NCBI GenBank assembly: GCA_031177445.1
Contig: JAPSGP010000086.1
Span: forward strand, 1 to 9,355
Source of the DNA: Acidimicrobiia bacterium
Lineage (GTDB): Bacteria; Actinomycetota; Acidimicrobiia; IMCC26256; JACDBD01
Reading direction: 5' to 3'
DNA: 9,355 nucleotides
Shown: piece after piece, positions 1 through 5,915 of the stretch
Layout of the letters: the number at the start of each line of letters is the position of its first letter
How positions within the stretch are numbered: position 1 is the first letter of the stretch
Program-made: the position numbers and the translations under genes
The notes under the pieces: model-generated
What the model was told of the DNA's origin: nothing
Seen by the model: only the letters and a program-made list of their open reading frames with translations
Databases searched by the model: none

Positions 1-450
1 GAACGCCGCCGTCGACGCGACATTGAGGATCGCACCGCTGCCGCGCTCGACCATGGCAGGAAGAACGAGGCTGCTGAGATGCACGACCGCCTCGACGTCG
101 GTGCGGATCATCGCGACTTCGCGGTCGGGATCGCCGCGGTACACCGGACCGGTCGTGCTGAAGCCGGCGTTGTTCACGAGCACGTCGACCCCGAGGCCGC
201 ACTCCGCCAGCTCGGCCGGGATCCGGCGGCGAGAGCCGTCGTCGGTGAGATCGGCGACGATCACCTCGGCGCGCACCTGCTTGCCCGATGCGAGCTCGTC
301 CGCGAGGGCGCGCAGGCGGTCCTCACGGCGGGCGACCAGGGTCACGCCGTGCCCGCGTCCCGCCAGCTCACGGGCGATGTCGGCGCCGATGCCCGACGAC
401 GCGCCGGTGACCACGCAGGTGCGGTCCGGTGCAGGGGCGGGCAGCGCCAT
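1..450 (-). CDS. Short-chain dehydrogenase/reductase (SDR), 3' end beyond window
   Basis: This is the N-terminal part (150 residues) of an NAD(P)-dependent short-chain dehydrogenase/reductase; the rest lies beyond the left edge. The nucleotide-binding motif TGASSGIG is at residues 15-22. An ARR motif (residues 40-42) after beta-2 suggests NADP preference. ADLTD at 66-70 is the adenine-ring contact region, and VNNAG at 92-96 is the structural motif. The last visible residues (ILNVASTAAF) lead to the catalytic Ser, with the YxxxK motif expected just outside the window. The start is the ATG at 450-448. There is no SD sequence, but a TAnnnT box ends six bases upstream, so the message may be leaderless. 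The substrate is unknown. Nearby acyl-CoA genes make a hydroxyacyl or lipid substrate possible, but that is inference. The family is certain; the specific function is not. Confidence 0.93.
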   Translation of the reverse strand, partial: MALPAPAPDRTCVVTGASSGIGADIARELAGRGHGVTLVARREDRLRALADELASGKQVRAEVIVADLTDDGSRRRIPAELAECGLGVDVLVNNAGFSTTGPVYRGDPDREVAMIRTDVEAVVHLSSLVLPAMVERGSGAILNVASTAAF

Positions 451-456
451 CCCGTG

Positions 457-462
457 ATCGTA
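457..462 (-). promoter_or_regulatory. Possible -10 box (TACGAT) of a leaderless SDR transcript
   Basis: On the minus strand the hexamer TACGAT fits the actinobacterial TAnnnT -10 pattern and ends six bases before the SDR ATG. That is the spacing at which transcription begins at or next to the A of the start codon. No SD-like sequence lies between the box and the ATG, which agrees with a leaderless message. No convincing -35 hexamer is visible 16-18 bases further upstream, so this rests on the -10 match and spacing alone. Confidence 0.4.
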
Positions 463-493
463 GAACCGGCGCTCGTGGCGCCGACAGCCGCCG

Positions 494-607
494 TCAGCCG
501 GGTAGGACGCCGAAGAGCGTCGCGTCGAGCGTGTCGCGGGCGAGCGGCTTGGCCGCCGTCTCGGACAGCCCGCTCTCGTCGACGAGCGAGCAGAACCTCG
601 CGCACAT
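494..607 (-). CDS. Small coding-like ORF or 3' gene remnant upstream of the SDR
   Basis: This 37-residue minus-strand reading frame ends in TLDATLFGVLPG, with its stop 43 bases before the SDR start. Its base composition is coding-like: by hand count about 65% G/C at first, 54% at second and 97% at third codon positions. The frame stays open upstream of the ATG at 607, but composition there no longer looks coding. This may therefore be the surviving tail of a broken gene rather than a complete small protein. No SD is visible and I do not recognise a family. It overlaps the start of the opposite-strand ORF at 606-770 by two bases, so at most one of the two starts is likely to be right. Confidence 0.25.
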   Translation of the reverse strand: MCARFCSLVDESGLSETAAKPLARDTLDATLFGVLPG

Positions 608-770
608 GGACCAGTTGCGTACCGACGACACCCGGGTCGAGGAGCTGTCCGCCGCGGTCGAGCGCCTCGCCGCCGCCCTCGGCCCCGGCATCGAACGCCC
701 GGCGCGCCACGAACGCCCGGCGCGCGACGACCCGAGCGGCCCCGCGGCCTCGACGGCGCCCGACGGCTAA
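606..770 (+). CDS. Small hypothetical protein (54 aa) with short helical segment
   Basis: This 54-residue ORF has a coding-like composition (roughly 79% G/C at first, 55% at second and 94% at third codon positions by hand count). It begins MDQLRTDDTRVEELSAAVER, a likely amphipathic or coiled-coil helix over residues 9-26. A charged Pro/Arg-rich tail follows, containing a duplicated six-residue unit (ERPARH, ERPARD) and ending in a disordered Ala/Ser/Pro stretch. The frame is open upstream to about 429, but ATG 606 marks where composition becomes coding-like. No SD precedes it; the start could be leaderless or wrong. Its TAA overlaps the stop codon of the convergent lipoprotein gene. I recognise no family. 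It may be a real small protein, a gene fragment or chance. Confidence 0.33.
   Translation: MDQLRTDDTRVEELSAAVERLAAALGPGIERPARHERPARDDPSGPAASTAPDG
692..727. repeat. Two tandem copies of an 18-bp unit
   Basis: The unit CGAACGCCCGGCGCGCCA (692-709) is followed at once by CGAACGCCCGGCGCGCGA (710-727), differing at one position. The 18-bp period is a multiple of three, so it adds six residues (ERPARH/ERPARD) to the plus-strand ORF without breaking its frame. This looks like a small slippage duplication. Confidence 0.8.
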
Positions 771-1297
771 CAGTTGCCGTTGACGCCGAGCTGCGCGGCC
801 GCGTCGGGTGGGATCCCGCTGCCGCACGCGATGTCGGCGGTGCCCTCGCGGTAGATCGTCCAGGTGCGGTCGATCTTGTGCAGGAGGGCGGTGTCGGGCT
901 GGAACCTCGTGGGGTCGTTGGCCGGTGGCCCGACGGCGGCGGTCGCCCACTGCCCGTCGGACGAGATCACGATCGGGCCGATCACGAACTGACCGGGCTC
1001 GAGCTCACCTTGCTGGGCGGCGGCCACGACCTCGCTGATCGCCGAGATGTCGTCGGGCGTCCCTCCGCTCGGCACCACGTTCGGCGATTCCGGCGTCGAC
1101 GAATCCGGGGTCGACGCGTCCGGCGACTTGGAGGTCGTCGTCGATGCGGGCGCGGTGGTCGTCGTGACCGACGTGCCCGTGTCCCGCCTCCTTCGCCGCG
1201 ACGAGTCGCCCTCATCATCGTCACTGCATGCCGCGCCCGCCGCTCCGGCGAGCGCGACCATCCCGGCGATTGCGGGAAGCACGTGCCATCGCGTCAC
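767..1297 (-). CDS. Secreted protein, probable lipoprotein, function unknown
   Basis: This is a 176-residue exported protein. I start it at the GTG at 1297-1295 because GGAG lies eight bases upstream and the signal peptide begins right there; an upstream ATG at 1384 would add 29 residues that run back into the palindromic element. Residues 1-23 are a signal peptide (TRWH, then a hydrophobic Ala/Val/Leu core), and Cys24 is the likely lipidation site before an acidic SDDDEGD run. The lipobox is imperfect (GAAC, with Gly at -3), so plain signal peptidase cleavage is possible. A Thr/Ser/Pro-rich linker with a five-Arg run spans about 32-80. The C-terminal globular region (about 80-176) has two cysteines, Cys158 and the terminal Cys176, that could form a disulfide. 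I do not recognise the domain. It is divergent from the CoA-transferase gene, sharing a 150-bp spacer that contains a palindrome. Confidence 0.82.
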   Translation of the reverse strand: MTRWHVLPAIAGMVALAGAAGAACSDDDEGDSSRRRRRDTGTSVTTTTAPASTTTSKSPDASTPDSSTPESPNVVPSGGTPDDISAISEVVAAAQQGELEPGQFVIGPIVISSDGQWATAAVGPPANDPTRFQPDTALLHKIDRTWTIYREGTADIACGSGIPPDAAAQLGVNGNC

Positions 1298-1305
1298 GAG
1301 GATCG

Positions 1306-1309
1306 CTCC
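1306..1309 (-). promoter_or_regulatory. Ribosome binding site fixing the GTG start of the secreted protein
   Basis: GGAG on the minus strand is separated by eight bases from the GTG at 1297. No comparable SD precedes the longer in-frame ATG start at 1384. The signal peptide begins directly after this GTG, so the two lines of evidence agree. Confidence 0.6.
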
Positions 1310-1352
1310 AGGCGCCAGCCTGCGGCCTCGGTCAAGGGCGGCAGGCGAAAGA

Positions 1353-1414
1353 CTCCTCAGCGTTGTTGCACAACAGGCGGACATACGACCGCCTCTTGCA
1401 CCAACGCTGGGGAG
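1353..1414. repeat. Palindromic element A, upstream of the CoA-transferase
   Basis: Outer arms of 18 bases (1353-1370 and 1397-1414) are inverted repeats matching at 16 of 18 positions; the core arm is CAGCGTTGTTGCA against TGCACCAACGCTG. A second perfect 6-bp stem (AGGCGG 1375-1380, CCGCCT 1389-1394) with an 8-base loop lies inside. The left arm contains its own dyad, GTTG-N5-CAAC (1362-1374). The core (1358-1409) is 52 bp, exactly the length of the related element at 8145-8196, and 41 of 52 positions agree without gaps. It lies in the divergent spacer, ending 38 bases before the CoA-transferase ATG, so it cannot be a terminator of either flanking gene. It is either an operator or a dispersed palindromic repeat. 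Confidence 0.85.
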
Positions 1415-1434
1415 GCGACCGGGGAGCGATCGCG

Positions 1435-1440
1435 TAGGGT
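1435..1440 (+). promoter_or_regulatory. -10 box (TAGGGT) of a likely leaderless CoA-transferase transcript
   Basis: TAGGGT matches the actinobacterial TAnnnT -10 motif and ends seven bases before the ATG at 1448, placing the transcription start at the start codon. No SD lies in the seven intervening bases. Palindrome A occupies about -90 to -38 relative to that start, where an activator or repressor could act. No clear -35 hexamer is visible. Confidence 0.5.
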
Positions 1441-1447
1441 CACAGCG

Positions 1448-3763
1448 ATGCTCGAAGGCGTTCGGGTGCTCGACCGCACCAGCGAGATCGCGGGCCCTTA
1501 CTGCAGCAAGCTGCTCGCCGACGCCGGCGCCGACGTGGTGAAGGTCGAGCCTGACGGCGGCGATCCGCTGCGAGAGTGGCGTAACGGCGCGCTGTTCGAG
1601 TTCCTCAACACGTCGAAGCGATCCGTCGTCGGCGAGGCATCCGCGCTCGAGGCCGCCGCCGACATCCTCGTCGCCGGCTCTCCCGTCGATCTCGACGCCG
1701 CCTGGGCGGCGAACCCGTCACTCGTCGTCGTCACGGTCACGCCCTTCGGATGCGAGGGCCCTTGGGCCGACCGCCCCGCGACCGAGTTCACGCTCCAGGC
1801 GTGGTGCGGCTCGACCGGGTTCCGCGGCTACCCCGACGGCGATCCGATCGCCGCCGGCGGGCGCCTCGGCGAGTGGATCACCGGCACCTACGCCGCGGTC
1901 GGCGCGCTGGCCGCATTGCGGCGGGCCCGGACGACCGGACGGGGCGAGCACGTCGACGTCGCCATGCTCGACTGTATGGCGGTCACCATGTCCATCTACC
2001 CGTCGGTCTTCGCGTCGTTCTTCGGGTGGCCACCGCTGGAGGGCACCGGCCGCAGCATCGAGGTCCCGTCGATCGAGCCGACGGCCGACGGGTACGCGGT
2101 GTTCACCACCAACAGCGCGCAGCAGTTCCAGGACTTCTGCATCCTGGTCGAGCGCCCCGACTTCCTCGCCGACGAGAAGCTGGCCCGCCCGCAGGTCCGC
2201 TTCGAGCGGCGCGAGGAGTTCCTGCGGGGCGTGCACGAGTACACCACCAAGCACACCACCGACGAGATCCTCGATGCAGCGGCGCTCCTGCGCATCCCCA
2301 GTGGGCCGGTCCTCAACGGCGCGACGGTCCCGCAGTTTCCGCACTTCAAAGAGCGCAACGTGTTCGTACCCAATCCCTCCGGGCGCTTCGTGCAGCCCCG
2401 GGTCCCGTTCCGCATCGCGGGCACGGCATCGCGCCCGTTCACGGCCGCGCCCGCGCTCGGTGCCGACACCGGCACGGTCCACTGGCAGCCACGGCAAGCG
2501 TCGTCCAGGAACGGCGCGCGACCCGTCAGCGACGGTCGGCTCCCGCTCGAGGGGTTGCGGGTCATCGACTGCACGGCGTGGTGGGCAGGGCCGGCAGCAC
2601 CGCACGCGCTCGGCGGGCTCGGTGCCGACGTCATCAAGGTCGAGTCGGTCACCCGGCCCGATCTCATGCGCTACGCCTCCACCCGACCGCCCAGCGTCGA
2701 TCAGTGGTGGGAGTGGGGCCCGCTGTTCCACGCGGTGAACATCGACAAGCGCGGGATCACGCTCGACCTCGGCCGTCCCGAAGGAGTCGAGCTCTTCGAG
2801 CGGCTGGTGCGTACCGCCGACGTGCTGCTCGAGAACTACACGCCGCGGGTGATGGAGCAGTTCGGGTTGGGCTGGGAGCGCCTGCACGAGGTCAACCCCG
2901 AGCTCGTCATGGTGCGCATGCCCGCCTTCGGCCTCGACGGGCCGTGGCGCGACAACACCGGGTTCGCGCAGACGATGGAGAGCATCTCTGGGCTGGCCTG
3001 GGTCACCGGGTTCGCCGACGGCCCGCCGGTGCTGGTGCGAGGCGCGTGCGACCCGCTCGCGGGGATGCACGCCGTCTTCGCGACGCTGCTCGCGCTGCGC
3101 GAGCGCGAGCGCAGCGGTGGCGGCGGTCGTCTGGTGGAGTCGGTGATGGTGGAAGCGGCGCTGAACGCCGCCGCCGAACAGGTCATCGAGTTCTCGTTGA
3201 CGGGGACCGCGCCCCACCGCGATGGTCATCGCAGCCCGTACGCCGCGCCGCAGGGGATCTATGCCTGCGCGGGGAACGACCACTGGCTCGCGCTCGCGGT
3301 CACGACCGACGAGCACTGGCGCGCGCTGCGGTCGGCGCTCGGCGATCCGGAGTGGGCTCGCGACCCCCGGCTCGAAGCGATCGACGGCCGGCGCGCCGAG
3401 CACGATCGCATCGACAAGGAGCTCCGTGCCGGGACCGCGAGTCGTGACGCCGACGAGCTGGCCGAGCTCCTGTGCGACGCGGGGGTACCGGCGGCGGTCG
3501 TGATCCCGTCACGCGACGTCGCCGCCAACCCGCAGCTGCGCCACCGTGGGCTGTTCGAGCTCGAGCGCCACCCGGTGACCGGCGACCACGAGATCCCGAC
3601 CCTGCCGTTCCGGTTCACCGGCGTCGGCGGCTGGCTGCGGCGGCCGTCGCCGGTGCTCGGGCAGCACAACGCCGAGGTCCTGGGTGAATTGGGCATCGGG
3701 CCCGACGAGCTGACCCGGCTCGAGGCGGACGGCATCATCGGGAACCGGCCCGCGGGCCTGTAG
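1448..3763 (+). CDS. Double-domain CaiB/BaiF (type III) CoA-transferase
   Basis: A 771-residue protein made of two tandem CaiB/BaiF CoA-transferase domains. Family III enzymes move CoA between carboxylic acids through an aspartyl-CoA anhydride; the family also includes acyl-CoA racemases. Domain 1 (about 1-350) starts MLEGVRVLDRT with AGPYCSKLLADAGADVVKVE near 15-34, and GEHVDVAMLD carries the expected nucleophile Asp175. It is compacted: the usual segment between KRSV and the NPSLV strand is shortened. Domain 2 begins near 365 (LPLEGLRVIDCT, then GADVIKVE) and keeps the full segment, including ADVLLENYTP. At the nucleophile position it has Glu569 (VESVMVEAALN). Single-domain relatives of about 400 residues work as interlocked dimers, so the fusion may form one pseudo-dimer. 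The start is ATG 1448, probably leaderless; the frame is open far upstream, but that part is antisense to the secreted protein gene. The ligase gene follows 11 bases downstream, suggesting one operon. The substrate is unknown. Confidence 0.93.
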   Translation: MLEGVRVLDRTSEIAGPYCSKLLADAGADVVKVEPDGGDPLREWRNGALFEFLNTSKRSVVGEASALEAAADILVAGSPVDLDAAWAANPSLVVVTVTPFGCEGPWADRPATEFTLQAWCGSTGFRGYPDGDPIAAGGRLGEWITGTYAAVGALAALRRARTTGRGEHVDVAMLDCMAVTMSIYPSVFASFFGWPPLEGTGRSIEVPSIEPTADGYAVFTTNSAQQFQDFCILVERPDFLADEKLARPQVRFERREEFLRGVHEYTTKHTTDEILDAAALLRIPSGPVLNGATVPQFPHFKERNVFVPNPSGRFVQPRVPFRIAGTASRPFTAAPALGADTGTVHWQPRQASSRNGARPVSDGRLPLEGLRVIDCTAWWAGPAAPHALGGLGADVIKVESVTRPDLMRYASTRPPSVDQWWEWGPLFHAVNIDKRGITLDLGRPEGVELFERLVRTADVLLENYTPRVMEQFGLGWERLHEVNPELVMVRMPAFGLDGPWRDNTGFAQTMESISGLAWVTGFADGPPVLVRGACDPLAGMHAVFATLLALRERERSGGGGRLVESVMVEAALNAAAEQVIEFSLTGTAPHRDGHRSPYAAPQGIYACAGNDHWLALAVTTDEHWRALRSALGDPEWARDPRLEAIDGRRAEHDRIDKELRAGTASRDADELAELLCDAGVPAAVVIPSRDVAANPQLRHRGLFELERHPVTGDHEIPTLPFRFTGVGGWLRRPSPVLGQHNAEVLGELGIGPDELTRLEADGIIGNRPAGL

Positions 3764-3774
3764 CGGAGTCCACG

Positions 3775-5262
3775 ATGCTGTCGTCCAGGCTCGCCGGTCT
3801 CCTCTTCGACGCGCCGGGCCCGCCCGACGAGGTGCTGGTCCACGACGGCCGCGCCCGCACGACCCGGGCCGAGCTCGTGCACCACGCCGATGCCCTGCGC
3901 GTCGCGCTGACGGAGGCGGGCGTTCGGGCGCGAGCACCGGTCGGCGTGATGCTGCCGAACGACGCGTCGACCGTGGCGGCGATCTTCGGCGTCCTCGGGG
4001 CCGGCGCCGTCTACGTACCCCTGAACCCGCGACAGTCCGACGACGAGCTCGCCCGCGTGCTGGAGACCATCCGGCCCGCCCTCGTGGTCACCGACGACCC
4101 CGCGCGGGTTCCCTCCGGGATCGCGACCGCCGCGCCGAGCGCCGGCGGGTGGCAGGTGACGGGCACCGCCGACCCGGCAACACTCACCCTCGGCGACGAC
4201 GTGGCGTTCGTGCAGTTCACTTCGGGGACGACCGGGCGCCCCAAGCCCGTTCCGTTGCTGGCCGGCACCGTCCTCGCGCTCATGGACGGCGTGGTGAGCA
4301 AGATCCGCGGCGCGCGTCCCGGCGCGCCCGATCGCCCCGCGATGCCGAACCTCATCCCGCTCTCGCTCTCACTCTGGGCGGGGATCTACAACGTCCTGTT
4401 CGCGTTCCGTGTCGGAGCGCCGGTCGTCCTCATGCCGCGTTTCGACACGCAGGAGTTCGCCCGCCTCGTCGCCGAGTTCGAGATCCGCTCGGTCGTGCTG
4501 CCACCGGCGGCGATGACGATGCTGGCCGACGACGAGCGCGTCACCGACCTCGCACCGCTGCGGATCGTGCGCAGCGTGAGCGCACCGCTCTCGCCGCTGC
4601 AAGCGCGCCGGTTCCGCGACCGGTTCGGCATCGTGGTCCTCAACGGCTACGGACAAACCGAGCTCGGGGGCGAGGTCGTCGGTTGGAACGCTGCCGATGC
4701 GCGCAAGCACGGCGAGGACAAGCTGGGTTCGATCGGGCGACCGCACGAGCACGTCGAGCTGCGCGTCGTCGACGAAACCGCGCAGCCGCTCGACACCGGC
4801 GAGGTCGGCGAGCTCTGGATCCGCACGCCCGCCACCGCCGCCGGGGCGAGCGACCCGACGCTCACCGAGCGGCTCAGTCCGGACGGCTTCCTGCGCACCG
4901 GCGATCTCGCCCGTATCGACGCCGACGGGTTCGTGTGGATCGAGGGGCGGGTCTCCGACATGGTGAACCGCGGCGGGCTCAAGGTGTTCCCCGCCGAGGT
5001 GGTCGAGGTGCTGCTCCTGTATCCGGCGGTGCGCGACGCGGCCGTCGTCGCCGTTCCCGACGATCGGTTGGGCGAAGTCCCGTGGGCGTTCCTCGTCGCC
5101 GACGAGCCGGTTGCACCGGGCGAACTCGAGGCACTGTGCCGCCAGCACCTGGCCGCGTACAAGGTGCCGGCGCGGTTCGTGCCCGTCGACGAGCTGCCGC
5201 GCAACGAGCTCGGCAAGGTCGTCGCCGCCCGGCTGGTCGAACAGGCGCGCCCGAGCCCCTGA
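3775..5262 (+). CDS. AMP-forming acyl-CoA synthetase / ligase (ANL superfamily)
   Basis: A 495-residue adenylate-forming enzyme that would activate a carboxylic acid with ATP and CoA to give an acyl-CoA. Motif A3 (TSGTTGRPK) is at 149-157. The next residue is Pro158 where most members have Gly. Motif A5 (NGYGQTE) is at 290-296. The A7 Asp of TGDLARIDADGFVWIEGR is residue 377, with hinge-region Arg392 and the A8 GGLK (Lys403). The A10 catalytic lysine is Lys481 in PRNELGKV. All key residues are present, so it should be active. Length is normal for the medium-chain/aryl CoA ligase type. GGAG six bases before ATG 3775 and only 11 bases after the CoA-transferase stop indicate co-translation in one operon. 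It probably supplies or recycles the acyl-CoA used by the transferase; the substrate is not predictable. Confidence 0.94.
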   Translation: MLSSRLAGLLFDAPGPPDEVLVHDGRARTTRAELVHHADALRVALTEAGVRARAPVGVMLPNDASTVAAIFGVLGAGAVYVPLNPRQSDDELARVLETIRPALVVTDDPARVPSGIATAAPSAGGWQVTGTADPATLTLGDDVAFVQFTSGTTGRPKPVPLLAGTVLALMDGVVSKIRGARPGAPDRPAMPNLIPLSLSLWAGIYNVLFAFRVGAPVVLMPRFDTQEFARLVAEFEIRSVVLPPAAMTMLADDERVTDLAPLRIVRSVSAPLSPLQARRFRDRFGIVVLNGYGQTELGGEVVGWNAADARKHGEDKLGSIGRPHEHVELRVVDETAQPLDTGEVGELWIRTPATAAGASDPTLTERLSPDGFLRTGDLARIDADGFVWIEGRVSDMVNRGGLKVFPAEVVEVLLLYPAVRDAAVVAVPDDRLGEVPWAFLVADEPVAPGELEALCRQHLAAYKVPARFVPVDELPRNELGKVVAARLVEQARPSP

Positions 5263-5273
5263 CCGGCGCGCGA

Positions 5274-5302
5274 TTGCCGACCGGCGGCGGCGCAGGCAGA
5301 CT
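5274..5302 (+). promoter_or_regulatory. Possible promoter TTGCCG-N17-CAGACT
   Basis: In the 68-base gap after the ligase, TTGCCG (5274-5279) and CAGACT (5297-5302) are separated by 17 bases, resembling a housekeeping -35/-10 pair. The -10 is imperfect (C instead of T at its first base). It would start transcription about 20 bases before the cyclic-nucleotide-binding gene, giving it expression independent of the upstream operon. Confidence 0.4.
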
Positions 5303-5330
5303 GCGGCTGCCGGTGAGAGGGGGACAGGAC

Positions 5331-5780
5331 ATGGATCACCGCGCCACGATCGAAGAGCAGCTCGGCCGGGTGCCGCTGTTCGAGGACCTCTCGAAGCAGG
5401 AGCTGGCCCGGATCTCGAACCTCATGACGACGCTCGACGAGCCGGCGGGCAAGGCACTCACCCAGGAGGGCGAGAGCGGCCGCGAGTTCATCATCGTCCT
5501 CGACGGCGAGGTCGAGATCCGCCGCGGTGACCAGGTGATCGCGACCAAGGGCACTGGCGACTACTTCGGCGAGATCGCGCTGCTCGACAACCGCCCCCGC
5601 ACCGCAACCGTCGTCGCCAAGACACCGGTCTCGATCGCGGTCTTGCACCGGGGCGAGTTCGGTTCGTTGCTCGAACGACATCCCGAGCTGTCGGCGCAGC
5701 TCCTCGCGTGCATGGCCAAGCGGCTGGCCGAGCTCGACGACGTCGACGACACCCGCTCATCCCACGCGCGCAGCGCATAG
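5331..5780 (+). CDS. Stand-alone cyclic nucleotide-binding domain protein
   Basis: A 149-residue protein that is essentially a single Crp/Fnr-type cyclic nucleotide-binding domain. A short N-terminal helix and the PLFEDLSKQEL segment (15-25) are typical of the domain entry. The beta-roll follows (EGESGREFIIVLDGEVEI near 46-63). The phosphate-binding cassette FGEIALLDNRPRTATV (79-94) keeps the residues that contact the ribose and phosphate in CRP (Glu81 and Arg90), so ligand binding is plausible. The chain ends about 50 residues later in a helix (LSAQLLACMAKRLAEL) and a polar tail. There is no helix-turn-helix or transporter or kinase domain, so it is not a DNA-binding CRP regulator. Such proteins may sense cAMP or cGMP in trans with a partner, unknown here. 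The start is ATG 5331, preceded by a G-rich GAGAGGGGGACAGGAC leader. Confidence 0.88.
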   Translation: MDHRATIEEQLGRVPLFEDLSKQELARISNLMTTLDEPAGKALTQEGESGREFIIVLDGEVEIRRGDQVIATKGTGDYFGEIALLDNRPRTATVVAKTPVSIAVLHRGEFGSLLERHPELSAQLLACMAKRLAELDDVDDTRSSHARSA

Positions 5781-5833
5781 CAGGTCAGCCCGCGCTCGGA
5801 CTCGGCGCCACGCTCACCCAGGCTCACGACTTC

Positions 5834-5854
5834 GGCGAAATTTCGCGTTTCGCC
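5834..5854. promoter_or_regulatory. Inverted repeat GGCGAAA-N7-TTTCGCC, operator candidate
   Basis: Perfect 7-bp arms (5834-5840 and 5848-5854) flank a 7-base spacer, and the left half also forms the 10-bp palindrome CGAAATTTCG (5836-5845). It is an AT-richer patch in a GC-rich region. Its right arm contains the GTTT of the proposed -35 box of the next gene, so a protein bound here would block that promoter. It lies 53 bases after the preceding stop and has no T-run, so it is a weak terminator candidate. Confidence 0.45.
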
Positions 5855-5871
5855 CGAGTGCAGGCTGGGTA
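5847..5871 (+). promoter_or_regulatory. Possible SigF/SigB-like promoter GTTT-N16-GGGTA
   Basis: GTTT (5847-5850) and GGGTA (5867-5871) are 16 bases apart, resembling the GTTT/GGGTA promoters used by general-stress sigma factors of the SigB/SigF group in Gram-positive bacteria. The start would fall near 5880, giving a leader of about 35 bases that carries the GGAGGG ribosome binding site of the next gene. This is a motif match only; the short elements occur by chance. Confidence 0.38.
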
Positions 5872-5915
5872 GAGGGACTCGCTGAACCGGCGGGGTGGAG
5901 CGGCGGAGGGCGCGC

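Noticed and set aside
765..782. Small stem ACGGC/GCCGT at the convergent stops as a terminator
   Set aside because: Only five base pairs with an 8-base loop and no T-run; too weak to support.
1358..1409. Palindromes A and B as integron attC sites
   Set aside because: The arms contain GTTG and CAAC, but the RYYYAAC/GTTRRRY core-site pattern is not met, there is no integrase gene, and no gene-cassette layout is present.
878..1447. In-frame upstream extension of the CoA-transferase to 878
   Set aside because: This part is antisense to the secreted protein gene, is Arg-rich with no family similarity, and crosses palindrome A. The domain begins exactly at ATG 1448, with a -10 box seven bases before it.
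1718..3447. Long open frames (over 550 codons) on both strands across the CoA-transferase
   Set aside because: Arg/Ala/Pro-rich shadow frames typical of GC-rich genes; no motifs, and the CoA-transferase frame explains the region fully.
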